Shown here: positions 7,961 to 15,872 of the stretch, piece by piece
Numbering within the stretch: the stretch's first letter is position 1
How the letters are laid out: every line of letters begins with the position of its first letter
NCBI RefSeq assembly: GCF_946998835.1
Contig: NZ_CAMQAZ010000019.1
Coordinates: 1-49,711 of the forward strand
Length of the DNA: 49,711 nucleotides
Reading direction: 5' to 3'
Origin: an uncultured Corynebacterium sp.
GTDB lineage: Bacteria > Actinomycetota > Actinomycetes > Mycobacteriales > Mycobacteriaceae
Notes under the pieces: generated by a model
Seen by the model: only the letters and a program-made list of their open reading frames with translations
Told to the model about the DNA's origin: nothing
Database searches by the model: none
Made by a program: the position numbers and the translations under genes

Positions 7961-8810
7961 TTTGATTGTTGAATTCGCCTTTGTGCGTCGCACCCTCATC
8001 GTCGGCCTGATGCTGGCCGTTGCCATTCCGCTGATTGGTATCGTGATGGTCAACCGACGCACTTCCATGATGGGCGATGCACTTTCGCATACCTCGTTGG
8101 CGGGTGTCGCACTCGGGCTTATTGCTGGTTTTCCGCCTGTCGCCGGTGCGATTGTGGTGGCCGTGCTCGGTGCGTTTGCTATCGAGGGGATTCGCAAGCG
8201 CTTCCCGCAGTATGGCGACATGGCCACGGCTGTGACGCTCAGTGCGGGCCTTGGTGTAGCAGTGATTCTTTCGGATCTGGCGCCGTCGGGACGCTCTTTC
8301 GACTCGTACCTCTTCGGTTCTATCTCGGCGGTCACCGAGGCGGATGTCTGGCTGACCGCAGTGGTGTTCTTGCTGGTGGTTGCCACAAGTGTGGTCTGCT
8401 ATGGCAGTTTGCTGGACATGGTCGTCGATCCCATTCTCGCGCGGCTGGCAGGCAATCGCGTCGGCGTGGTCAACTCCATATTCACCGCGCTTGCCGCCGT
8501 TACAGTCGCACTTGCTGTTAAGGTCATCGGCGCGCTGCTGGTGGTCTCGTTGATGGTATTGCCGGTCGCAACAGCATTGATTGTTGCGCGCAGCTACGCC
8601 CAGGCCTTTTGGCTCTCAATCCTTGCGAGTGTTATTTACACCATGACCGGCTTGGTCATTTCCTACTCTGTTGATGTCCGCCCCGGTGGTGCGATTGTTG
8701 TTACTGCGGTTGTCGGTATGGGGCTAGTGGCGCTGTTCCGTAAGATTCGTCCAGCTTCTCGACAGTCCGCGACCCTAAACCCCGCGGTTAGGGCAATAGA
8801 GGCGGGATAG
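7953..8810 (+). CDS. Metal ABC transporter permease (ZnuB-like)
   Basis: A 285-residue integral membrane protein of the ABC-3 family, with about eight hydrophobic segments. The family motif around GDALSHTSLAGVALG (after the second segment) and the later VVSLMVLPVATAL are clear. It forms the membrane channel of the zinc-type importer with the ATPase just upstream, whose stop codon it overlaps. No ribosome-binding site is strong, consistent with coupling. The following 240 nt hold no supported gene. Confidence 0.93.
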   Translation: MLDLIVEFAFVRRTLIVGLMLAVAIPLIGIVMVNRRTSMMGDALSHTSLAGVALGLIAGFPPVAGAIVVAVLGAFAIEGIRKRFPQYGDMATAVTLSAGLGVAVILSDLAPSGRSFDSYLFGSISAVTEADVWLTAVVFLLVVATSVVCYGSLLDMVVDPILARLAGNRVGVVNSIFTALAAVTVALAVKVIGALLVVSLMVLPVATALIVARSYAQAFWLSILASVIYTMTGLVISYSVDVRPGGAIVVTAVVGMGLVALFRKIRPASRQSATLNPAVRAIEAG

Positions 8811-8953
8811 TGTGAGGCATTTCCTGGCGTAAGGCGCTGTTTGCCACGATGGCAGGTGCATCGGGGGTCCTTGGCTCGCTAACCGCGCATGGTGTGTAAA
8901 AGCGCTTATCGACGGCACCGTGAATCTCCTCACCCTATAAACGCTTGCCCCCG

Positions 8954-8978
8954 CGGTGAATCGGACCGCTGTCGTATG
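8954..8978. repeat. Copy B of the 25-nt element, 72 nt upstream of purT
   Basis: This copy matches 4745-4769 at 23 of 25 positions; CCGCTGTCGTATG is shared exactly. The position suits a promoter or a purine-responsive operator of purT. The stretch between 8811 and 9049 otherwise shows nothing but a short in-frame relic without a start codon (8816-8899). Confidence 0.6.
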
Positions 8979-9049
8979 CTGGAAGAAACCAATCTTTCAG
9001 CTGCTGGTTGCGCAGCGCATATGCCGTAGACGAAAGCGAGTTTATCTCG

Positions 9050-10270
9050 ATGTTTACCCCTGAAGTCACCGGAACTCCGTACCAGCCGGGAGCGACGCGA
9101 GTTCTGCTGCTCGGTTCTGGCGAGCTGGGCAAGGAGGTGTCCATTGCCTTCCAGCGACTGGGCGTTGAGGTGCACGCCGCCGACCGCTACGAGCACGCAC
9201 CGGCGCATCAGGTAGCCCACCACGCGTATGTGCTGAATATGTCGGATCCGAATGCACTGCGTGAGCTGATTCGTGAGGTCAAGCCGAACTTTATCGTCCC
9301 TGAGATTGAGGCGCTGGCAACCGAAGTCCTGGCAGAGGTTGAGGAAGACGAGACGCTGGACATCACGGTCATCCCGACCGCGCGGGCGACCCAGCTGACC
9401 ATGAATCGCGAGGGTATTCGCCGTCTGGCTGCTGAAGAGGTCGGTCTGCCTACTTCCCGCTATCAGTTCGCGTCCACCTTCGAGGAGTTCACCGCAGCTG
9501 TTGATGAGATTGGTTTCCCGTGCGTGGTCAAGCCGGTGATGAGTTCCTCGGGCAAGGGACAGTCCACGCTGCGCTCGCCGGAGGATGTCCAGGCGGCGTG
9601 GGATTACGCCATGAGTGGCGGCCGCGTTGAGTCCGGTCGCGTCATCGTAGAGGGCTTCGTCGATTTCGACTACGAGATTACGCTGCTGACCGTTCGCTCT
9701 ATCGACCCGGAGACCGGCGAGGACGCGACATGGTTCTGTGAGCCCATTGGGCACCGTCAGCAGGATGGTGACTACGTGGAGTCCTGGCAGCCGGCCGCCA
9801 TGAGCGAAAACGCCCTGGACAATGCCCGCTCTGTCGCCGCGCGTATCACCAACGCGCTGGGTGGTCGTGGCATTTTCGGCGTAGAGCTCTTTGTCCGCGG
9901 CGACGAGGTGTGGTTCTCCGAGGTCAGCCCACGTCCGCACGATACTGGCATGGTCACTATGGGTACGCAGCGCTTCTCCGAGTTCGAGTTGCACGCCCGC
10001 GCAGTGTTGGGGCTGCCTATCGACGTCACGCTGGTGTCCCCGGGAGCCTCCGCTGTGGTCTACGGCGGTGCTGATATTGAGCAGCCGGGCTACACCGGCC
10101 TGGCTGAGGCCATGGCTATTCCGGAGACTGACATTCGTATCTTCGGCAAGCCGGTTGCCGGACCGCGTCGCCGCATGGGCGTTGCGGTTTCGACTGCAGA
10201 CTCCGTCGAAGCTGCCCGCGAGCGCGCATCGGAGGCGGCTTCAAAGATTAAGGTCGTCGAACTGGGCTAG
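9050..10270 (+). CDS. purT: Formate-dependent phosphoribosylglycinamide formyltransferase (PurT)
   Basis: A 406-residue ATP-grasp enzyme that makes formyl-GAR from GAR, formate and ATP, a folate-independent step of purine synthesis. LLLGSGELGKEVSIAFQRLG near residue 18 is the PurT N-terminal signature, followed by MNREGIRRLAAEEVGLPTS, VVKPVMSSSGKGQS (ATP-grasp glycine loop), FCEPIGHRQQDGDYVESWQP and VSPRPHDTGMVT with metal-binding residues. Length matches the family (E. coli about 392). ATG 9050 is chosen as the first start near the conserved part; the open frame extends upstream to a non-ATG start at 9008, and the ribosome-binding site is weak, so the exact start is uncertain. Confidence 0.96.
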   Translation: MFTPEVTGTPYQPGATRVLLLGSGELGKEVSIAFQRLGVEVHAADRYEHAPAHQVAHHAYVLNMSDPNALRELIREVKPNFIVPEIEALATEVLAEVEEDETLDITVIPTARATQLTMNREGIRRLAAEEVGLPTSRYQFASTFEEFTAAVDEIGFPCVVKPVMSSSGKGQSTLRSPEDVQAAWDYAMSGGRVESGRVIVEGFVDFDYEITLLTVRSIDPETGEDATWFCEPIGHRQQDGDYVESWQPAAMSENALDNARSVAARITNALGGRGIFGVELFVRGDEVWFSEVSPRPHDTGMVTMGTQRFSEFELHARAVLGLPIDVTLVSPGASAVVYGGADIEQPGYTGLAEAMAIPETDIRIFGKPVAGPRRRMGVAVSTADSVEAARERASEAASKIKVVELG

Positions 10271-10285
10271 TTCGACGACCTAATG

Positions 10286-10327
10286 TGCGCTGCAGTGTGG
10301 CCTTGACTGGCCCTGCAGCGCATTTTT
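10286..10327 (+). terminator. Rho-independent terminator of purT
   Basis: The perfect 10-bp stem TGCGCTGCAG (10286-10295) pairs with CTGCAGCGCA (10313-10322), with an inner GGCC/GGCC pairing, followed by five T residues. It starts 15 nt after the purT stop. Confidence 0.92.
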
Positions 10328-10365
10328 CGTGCGCCGGTGTTATCTGCCCACTGCAGTCAAGCGAG

Positions 10366-10869
10366 CTACTTGGACTTTTGCACCGGCGGCTCGGCCGACC
10401 ACGGGAAGACAATCCAGTCATCGGTGTGCTTCCAGACGTAGTCCGGTGCAATCTCCGAGCGGGACTTGCCGTAGAGCACAGCGGAGCGTACTTCCGCGCC
10501 GTGGGTCTTGAGCAGGTCGAGCACCAGGTGCAGCGTGCGGCCGGAGTCGGCCACATCGTCGACAACCAGCAGGCGACGGTTGGAAATCGACTCGATGTCC
10601 AACAGCGGCTCCAGCAGAACCGGGTCCGGCAGAGTCTCTGCCACGTCGGTGTAGAACTCGACGTTGATGGCGTCAGAAAGCTTGACACCCATGGTGTAGC
10701 TGAGTGCACCTGCCGGCAGGAGACCGCCGCGGGCCACGGCGATAATAATCTCCGGCTCGTAGCCCGAATCGACAATTTGCTGTGCCAGTTCGCGGGAGGC
10801 GACGCCGAAGCCTTCCCAGGTCAGAACTTCCTTGACGTCCAGGTTGGATGAGTCTGCATGATAAGCCAT
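10366..10869 (-). CDS. Purine (xanthine/hypoxanthine-type) phosphoribosyltransferase
   Basis: A 167-residue type I phosphoribosyltransferase. RRLLVVDDVADSGRTL is the PRPP-binding loop, and IIAVARGGLLPAGALSYTMG carries the conserved RGG. The short length and the SYTMGVKL / VEFYTD region resemble xanthine-guanine or hypoxanthine phosphoribosyltransferases used in purine salvage; the exact base is not readable. It is convergent with purT, and the context is purine metabolism. ATG at 10869 is supported by a -10-like TAGAGT (reverse strand of 10876-10881) only 6 nt upstream, with no Shine-Dalgarno sequence, so translation is probably leaderless. Confidence 0.88.
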   Translation of the reverse strand: MAYHADSSNLDVKEVLTWEGFGVASRELAQQIVDSGYEPEIIIAVARGGLLPAGALSYTMGVKLSDAINVEFYTDVAETLPDPVLLEPLLDIESISNRRLLVVDDVADSGRTLHLVLDLLKTHGAEVRSAVLYGKSRSEIAPDYVWKHTDDWIVFPWSAEPPVQKSK

Positions 10870-10875
10870 GTATTA

Positions 10876-10881
10876 ACTCTA
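10876..10881 (-). promoter_or_regulatory. Candidate -10 hexamer of a leaderless promoter (phosphoribosyltransferase)
   Basis: TAGAGT on the minus strand fits the corynebacterial TANANT -10 and ends 6 nt before the ATG, which would place the transcript start at the start codon. No clear -35 is seen. Confidence 0.45.
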
Positions 10882-10933
10882 ATCCGAAGACCGCGTGACG
10901 CGCACAATCAACTACCCGGTTAGACCCGCCGCG

Positions 10934-12454
10934 TTAGCTGGCGACAGTCTCTACAACAGCTTCGTGCACGGCTTCGGCCACGTCATCGGCATCTGGCTGC
11001 TTTGCGACGACCGTGGAGGCCGCAACCATGTCAGCCCACTCGACCAGCTTCTTGCGCTCGCGGCCTTCGGCTTCGCCCGCTGCGCGCTCAGCGGCGTCGA
11101 GTGCGTGCCAGCCCTCCCAGGTGGTGACGTGGAGACCCTTGTTGGTCAGGAACTCGTCGACGTCGTTATGCGTGGGCTTTGCCGGTGCGGCCAGGCGACC
11201 TGCCTCCCAGTCAGCGATGAGGTTGCCGACGGTTTCATTGGCATCACCCTTGGTGTTACCGATCAGGCCGACCGGGCCACGGCGGATCCAGCCGGTGGTG
11301 TACAGGCCTTGGAGGTGGTTGCCCTCGACGTCGTCAAGCACGCGTCCGCCGGCATCCGGGATAGTGTGGGTGCCGGTGTCGAACGGTACGCCGTTGACTG
11401 CGTCGGAGCGGTAGCCAACTGCGCGGTAGACCGCGCCGACCGGCCATTCGGTGAACTTTCCGGTGCCGCGCACGCCGCCCCCGCCGTCGAGTTCAGTGCG
11501 CTCGGTACGGATGGCGGTGACGTGCTGAATACCGTCTTCGCCGGTCTCACCGATGATTTCGACTGGAGACTCGAAGAAGTGGATGAAGAGCTTGTGCGGA
11601 GCGCCCTTCGGTTCGCGGATGGCGTAGTTTTCCAGGATGGTGCAGACCTGGTCAGTGATCTTGGACTCGCGACGGGCGGTTTCGGAGGCAGCGTCGTACT
11701 GGATGTCCTCCGGGTTCACGACCACCTCAATGGTGTCGGAGTGGTCCAGTTCCTTCAGCTCCAGCGGGGTGAACTTCGCCTGAGCTGGACCGCGGCGGCC
11801 GAAGACGTGAACCTCGCGGGCCGCGTTCTTTGCCAGGCCGTCGTAGACGTTGTCGGCAATTTCGGTGACGTGCAGCTCATCGGCAGTCTTGGCGAGAATA
11901 CGAGCGACGTCGAGGCCGACGTTGCCGACACCGACCACGGCGACGGACTCAGCGGAGAGATTCCAGTCGCGGGCGAATTCTGGGTGGGAGTCGTAGAAAC
12001 CTACGAACTCACCGGCGCCGTAGTGCTCCGGTAGGTCGGAGCCCGGGATGTTCAGGTCGCGGTCGCCGGTCGCGCCGGTGGCGAAGATTATGGCGTCGTA
12101 GAACTGGCGCAGTTCCTCAACGCTGACCTGCTTGCCGATGTCCACGTTGCCCAGCAGTCGGACCTGTGGCTTGTCCAGCACTCGGTGCAGGGACTTAATG
12201 ATGCCCTTGATTCGCGGGTGATCCGGGGCAACGCCGTAGCGAATCAAGCCGAACGGTACTGGCAGGCGCTCGTAGAGGTCGATGGCGACATCGCGGCCGG
12301 ACTTCATCAGCGCGTCGGAGGCGTAGATGCCGGCCGGGCCCGAGCCAATCACGGCTACGCGCAGTGGCGTGGTGGTCTCAGCGAGGTCGGGTAGTGGGGA
12401 AGCAGCCGCGTTCTGGGCAGCAGTTTGGTTGTTGGGCACCTGGTTGGTGGGCAT
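10934..12454 (-). CDS. fpr2: FprA-type ferredoxin-NADP+ reductase (paralogue next to cys genes)
   Basis: A 506-residue flavoprotein of the adrenodoxin/ferredoxin-NADP+ reductase family. The N-terminal FAD motif is VAVIGSGPAGIYASDAL, followed by GLIRYGVAPDHPRIKGI; the NADP motif is VVGVGNVGLDVARIL, then FGRRGPAQAKFTPLELKEL and the C-terminal RRGPVGLIGNTKGDANETVGNL. It probably passes electrons from NADPH via ferredoxin to CysI. It has extra tails at both ends: about 30 residues before the FAD motif and an acidic, Ala/Val-rich C-terminus of about 35 residues. AAAGGA precedes the ATG. The upstream region carries two McbR-like boxes shared with the divergent transporter, as expected for C. glutamicum fpr2. 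A paralogue lies at 19854-21242. Confidence 0.9.
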   Translation of the reverse strand: MPTNQVPNNQTAAQNAAASPLPDLAETTTPLRVAVIGSGPAGIYASDALMKSGRDVAIDLYERLPVPFGLIRYGVAPDHPRIKGIIKSLHRVLDKPQVRLLGNVDIGKQVSVEELRQFYDAIIFATGATGDRDLNIPGSDLPEHYGAGEFVGFYDSHPEFARDWNLSAESVAVVGVGNVGLDVARILAKTADELHVTEIADNVYDGLAKNAAREVHVFGRRGPAQAKFTPLELKELDHSDTIEVVVNPEDIQYDAASETARRESKITDQVCTILENYAIREPKGAPHKLFIHFFESPVEIIGETGEDGIQHVTAIRTERTELDGGGGVRGTGKFTEWPVGAVYRAVGYRSDAVNGVPFDTGTHTIPDAGGRVLDDVEGNHLQGLYTTGWIRRGPVGLIGNTKGDANETVGNLIADWEAGRLAAPAKPTHNDVDEFLTNKGLHVTTWEGWHALDAAERAAGEAEGRERKKLVEWADMVAASTVVAKQPDADDVAEAVHEAVVETVAS

Positions 12455-12502
12455 TGGGTGGAATCCTTTTTTTACGTTTTTCTTTGTCTCGATTGCTTAT
12501 CG

Positions 12503-12518
12503 TAGACCGGTCGGTCTA
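12503..12518. promoter_or_regulatory. McbR-like operator 1 (perfect TAGAC-N6-GTCTA)
   Basis: The sequence TAGAC-CGGTCG-GTCTA exactly matches the inverted repeat bound by McbR, the TetR-family repressor of sulfur and methionine genes in C. glutamicum. It lies 48 nt upstream of the FprA start on the minus strand. Confidence 0.8.
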
Positions 12519-12537
12519 TGCTTGCTGACACAGAATA

Positions 12538-12553
12538 TAGACAAACTGGTCTA
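12538..12553. promoter_or_regulatory. McbR-like operator 2 (perfect TAGAC-N6-GTCTA)
   Basis: TAGAC-AAACTG-GTCTA, centred 35 bp from operator 1. Together the pair occupies the divergent intergenic region between the FprA gene and the TSUP transporter gene and could control both. Confidence 0.8.
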
Positions 12554-12710
12554 CAAAATGCAAACACAAAACACCGCAAGAATCACCGCTTTGGCTTGAG
12601 AGGGTTTTGCTGCGCATCGCTCCTGCTGGAGGAACTTCGAGCGAGTTCAGCGTCTGAGCATCGTGGCAACGGCAGGCTCTGGTTGGGGTAAGCGGGGAAG
12701 GGGGCTTGTC

Positions 12711-13736
12711 ATGGAAAAACTCATAGTCTTCGTGCTAATCGGCCTGGGTGCACAATTGGTCGACGGCACGTTGGGAATGGCGTTCGGTGTCACCGCCACT
12801 TCTCTGTTTATTGTCGCTGGTAGTAGTGCTGCCACTGCGTCGGCGGTGGTTCACGTAGCGGAGGTGGGTACGACACTTGCCTCTGGTATTTCGCACTGGC
12901 GGTTTGGCAATGTCGACTGGCGACGTGCGCTGAGTCTCGGCGTGCCGGGTGCTATCGGTGCCTTTGCTGGTGCGACCTTTTTGTCCAATCTCGATGGTGA
13001 CGCCGCTAGGCCTGTGACCTCCACGATTCTGCTTTTTCTCGGCTTGTGGGTGATTATCCGCTTCGCCTTCTTCTCCAATGTAAAGCGCAAGAAGAAGACC
13101 TGGGGGACGAAAAAGCTCGCTCCGCTGGGGCTCTTCGGAGGTCTGCTCGATTCCACAGGCGGTGGTGGTTGGGGGCCTGTTACAACCTCCACGTTGCTCG
13201 GCGCTGAGGCGGATCAGCCGCGCAAGATTATCGGCACCGTCTCTGCGGCGGAATTTCTTGTCGCTCTAGCTGCTGTGCTGGGCTTTTTGCCTAAGTTGCG
13301 GGAGGAATTCACCCAGCATGCCGTGCCGGTTATCGGCCTGCTGTGCGGTGGTGTAATCGCAGCGCCGTTGGCGGCCTTCCTGGTCGGGCGCATTAATCCA
13401 CGTCTGCTTGGAATTGTGATCGGTGGCGTATTGGTGGGGCTGAATATCCGTACTTTGTTCTCCCCGCTGGTTTCCGGTGGTGTGCTGGTAACGGTGCTGC
13501 TTGTATGGGTGTTTTCCATTGTGGTGCTGGTGTTGTGGGCGCGTTCGCACGACACTCTTCCGGGCCTGCGTCAGCGTGTGCAGCTCGAACCGGTTTCGCC
13601 GTCTTCCTCGACTGCTGTAACTGATTCTGAATCCCCATCGCGGGCATCTGTCGGTGCTGGGCCTGTGGGGACTTCTGACGGTGTCAGGGTGACTGCGGAA
13701 AACGGTGTCCACGTGGGCGAAGCGGGGTTTCGGTAA
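12711..13736 (+). CDS. cysZ: TSUP (TauE/SafE) family transporter, corynebacterial CysZ type
   Basis: A 341-residue membrane protein with about eight hydrophobic segments. The start GLGAQLVDGTLGMAFGVTATS and the mid-protein GLLDSTGGGGWGPVTTSTLLG are the two related half-repeats of the sulfite exporter/sulfate permease TSUP family. In C. glutamicum a TSUP protein of the sulfate-assimilation cluster is called CysZ and is thought to import sulfate; it is unrelated to E. coli CysZ. The C-terminal 60 residues (after LPGLRQRV) form a polar, Ser/Thr/Val-rich tail not expected for transport. ATG 12711 is chosen because AAGGGGG lies 8-10 nt upstream; the in-frame upstream extension has no support. It is flanked on both sides by McbR-like boxes. 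Confidence 0.85.
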   Translation: MEKLIVFVLIGLGAQLVDGTLGMAFGVTATSLFIVAGSSAATASAVVHVAEVGTTLASGISHWRFGNVDWRRALSLGVPGAIGAFAGATFLSNLDGDAARPVTSTILLFLGLWVIIRFAFFSNVKRKKKTWGTKKLAPLGLFGGLLDSTGGGGWGPVTTSTLLGAEADQPRKIIGTVSAAEFLVALAAVLGFLPKLREEFTQHAVPVIGLLCGGVIAAPLAAFLVGRINPRLLGIVIGGVLVGLNIRTLFSPLVSGGVLVTVLLVWVFSIVVLVLWARSHDTLPGLRQRVQLEPVSPSSSTAVTDSESPSRASVGAGPVGTSDGVRVTAENGVHVGEAGFR

Positions 13737-13767
13737 CTATCTGGTTGCGCCCCCACCTTGCACTAGG

Positions 13768-13783
13768 CAGACTGGTCGGTCTA
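13768..13783. promoter_or_regulatory. McbR-like operator 3 (one mismatch)
   Basis: CAGAC-TGGTCG-GTCTA differs from the consensus TAGAC-N6-GTCTA at one base. It lies about 130 nt upstream of cysI. Confidence 0.65.
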
Positions 13784-13803
13784 ATGTTGCCAGCAACGCA
13801 ATA

Positions 13804-13819
13804 TAGACCGCACGGTCTA
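13804..13819. promoter_or_regulatory. McbR-like operator 4 (perfect TAGAC-N6-GTCTA)
   Basis: TAGAC-CGCACG-GTCTA, centred 36 bp from operator 3, almost the same spacing as the first pair. It most likely controls the cysI-X-H-D-N-Y operon. Confidence 0.8.
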
Positions 13820-13911
13820 TAGAAATTTAGAAAATAATCCGTTCAGGACTGATTCAAACAACTCTGATTTGGTCAGCGAGAACAAAACGAAAGAGATTCG
13901 GTAAATCCCCC

Positions 13912-15618
13912 ATGAGCTCTCCCACGAAAACCGCCGAGCGTCCAGCCTCCGCAGCGGCTACCCGACGTAAGAAGCGCGCACCGAAGCCACAGGGACAGTG
14001 GCTTATCGACGGCCGCGAGCCACTTAACGACGACGAGCGCATCAAGAAAGAAGATGCTGGCTTTGCCGTTAGGCAGCGTGTTATCGACACCTACTCCAAG
14101 CAGGGTTTTGATTCCATCCCCGCAGAGGACCTAGCCCCGCGCTTTAAGTGGATTGGCCTTTACACCCAGCGCAAGCAGGGCCTTAGTGGTGAGCACACCG
14201 GCGTGAAGACCAACGCCGAGCTGCAGGACAAGTACTTTATGCTCCGCGTCCGCCTCGACGGTGGCCAGACCACCACCGAGGGTATCCGTACCATCGGCGA
14301 AATCTCCCGCGACTTCGCACGCGACACCGCGGATTTCTCCGACCGTCAGAACGTTCAGCTGCACTGGATCCGCATCGAGGATATGCCGGAGATTTGGGAC
14401 CGTCTGGAGCGAGTCGGCCTCGACACCAACTTTGGCTGTGGCGACGTTCCCCGCGTCATCCTGGGTAGCCCGGTCGCCGGCGTTGCAGCAGACGAGATTA
14501 TCGACGGCACGAATGCCATCCGCCGTATCAAGGAGGAGTACCTCTCCGGCGACGAGTTCTCCAACCTACCGCGTAAGTTCAAGTCCGCAGTTTCCGGTTC
14601 CCCGCGACTCGACGTCACCCACGAAGTTCAGGACGTTGCCTTCGTCGGTGTCAATCACCCCGAGCACGGCCCCGGTTTCGACGTCTGGGTCGGTGGCGGT
14701 CTCTCCACCAACCCGATGCTCGCTCAGCGTCTCGGAGCCTGGATCCCCGAGGACGAGGTCCCCGAGGTATGGGCGGGTGTATGCCGCATCTTCCGTGACT
14801 ACGGCTACCGTCGTCTGCGCAATCGCGCGCGTCTGAAGTTCCTCGTCGCCGAGTGGGGCGCGGAGAAGTTCCGTCAGGTGCTCGAAGACGACTACCTCAA
14901 CCGCAAGCTTATCGACGGCCCCGCGCCCGAACCTTTCGAGGGCGACCGTGACCACATCGGCGTGCACAAGCAGGCCGACGGTCTCAACTACGTCGGTGTT
15001 AAGCCCGCCGTCGGTCGCGTTCCAGGCTCTGACCTGGTCAAGCTCGCCGACATCGCCGAGCGCCACGGTGTCTCCCGCGTCCGCACCACCGTGATGAAGG
15101 AGCTCATCCTCCTCGACGTCGCCGACGACCAGGTCGACTCCCTGCTCGCCGAACTCGACGACATCGGCCTGTCCGCCAAGCCTTCCGCTTTCCGACGGGG
15201 CATCCTGGCCTGCACCGGCCTGGAGTTCTGCAAGCTCGCACTTGTCACCACGCGCCAGCGCGCAATCGATTTGGTGGACGACTTGGAGGCACGCCTCGGC
15301 GACCTCGATGTCCCAATCACCATTGCGCTCAACGGCTGCCCGAATGCCTGCGCTCGCACGCAGATTGCCGACATCGGCCTCAAGGGCCAAATCGTCACCG
15401 ATGACGAGGGCAACCGTGTTGAGGGTTTCCAGGTTCACCTCGGCGGCTCGCTGGGGCTCGATGCCAACTTCGGCCGCAAGGTCCGCGGTCACAAGGTCAC
15501 CTCGGCAGAACTGGGAGACTACATCGAGCGGGTCGTCAATCACTTCAAGGAGCAGCGTCACGAGGGCGAACAGTTCCGCGAGTGGATCGTCCGAGCTGAT
15601 GAGGAGGACCTGAAGTGA
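13912..15618 (+). CDS. cysI: Assimilatory sulfite reductase, siroheme and [4Fe-4S] subunit
   Basis: A 568-residue ferredoxin-type sulfite reductase reducing sulfite to sulfide with six electrons. The cluster and siroheme ligands are visible as ACTGLEFC (C-x5-C) and NGCPNAC (C-x3-C) in the C-terminal half. Both NIR_SIR repeats are present, with KYFMLRVRLDGG and SDRQNVQLHWIRIEDM in the first and RTTVMKELILLDV in the second. FGCGDVPRVILGSPVAG matches the mycobacterial NirA/SirA region. The N-terminus is basic and Ala-rich. Electrons probably come from a ferredoxin served by an FprA reductase encoded nearby. It is the first gene of the cys operon, behind two McbR-like boxes, and its stop overlaps the next start. 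Confidence 0.97.
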   Translation: MSSPTKTAERPASAAATRRKKRAPKPQGQWLIDGREPLNDDERIKKEDAGFAVRQRVIDTYSKQGFDSIPAEDLAPRFKWIGLYTQRKQGLSGEHTGVKTNAELQDKYFMLRVRLDGGQTTTEGIRTIGEISRDFARDTADFSDRQNVQLHWIRIEDMPEIWDRLERVGLDTNFGCGDVPRVILGSPVAGVAADEIIDGTNAIRRIKEEYLSGDEFSNLPRKFKSAVSGSPRLDVTHEVQDVAFVGVNHPEHGPGFDVWVGGGLSTNPMLAQRLGAWIPEDEVPEVWAGVCRIFRDYGYRRLRNRARLKFLVAEWGAEKFRQVLEDDYLNRKLIDGPAPEPFEGDRDHIGVHKQADGLNYVGVKPAVGRVPGSDLVKLADIAERHGVSRVRTTVMKELILLDVADDQVDSLLAELDDIGLSAKPSAFRRGILACTGLEFCKLALVTTRQRAIDLVDDLEARLGDLDVPITIALNGCPNACARTQIADIGLKGQIVTDDEGNRVEGFQVHLGGSLGLDANFGRKVRGHKVTSAELGDYIERVVNHFKEQRHEGEQFREWIVRADEEDLK

Positions 15619-15872
15619 GTGAATCTCGCAATGGGGTTCGGTCGCAGGGGCCGTCGTCAAGCGACAACGACGAAGCGCCGGCACGACTGGGAATCGGCGG
15701 CCGAAGCGCACACCCCAATCCGAACCGGGGCGCGGTGATGCACTGCCCATACTGCGGCGGTGATGATCTGTGGCCCGATGTGGAAACCGATTACGCCTGG
15801 CAATGCCGCGAATGCTGCCGGGTATTCACAGTGAAACTGCATGGTCATATTGATAGGAAGGTGGCGTCATGA
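15615..15872 (+). CDS. cysX: CysX-like small cysteine-rich protein
   Basis: Up to 85 residues. The C-terminal half has CPYCGG and CRECC spaced like a zinc ribbon or a small redox site, ending in FTVKLHG. Its place between cysI and cysH matches cysX of C. glutamicum, for which a ferredoxin-like electron-transfer role was proposed. GTG 15615 overlaps the cysI stop (GTGA), and the stop overlaps the cysH start (ATGA), so all three are coupled. The first 40 residues are polar and disordered-looking; an ATG at 15738 would give a 44-residue protein containing only the cysteine part. Which start is used is open. Confidence 0.75.
   Translation: MSESRNGVRSQGPSSSDNDEAPARLGIGGRSAHPNPNRGAVMHCPYCGGDDLWPDVETDYAWQCRECCRVFTVKLHGHIDRKVAS

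Noticed and set aside
8813..8899. Short open stretch after the zinc permease gene
   Set aside because: It has 27 codons, no start codon with a ribosome-binding site, and no recognisable protein; at most a relic.
10895..12034. Plus-strand open frame opposite the FprA gene
   Set aside because: It is a shadow of a well-conserved flavoprotein gene, with low-complexity Asp/Val/Gly composition. The same applies to long frames opposite cysI, cysN, pta, ackA and the second FprA gene.
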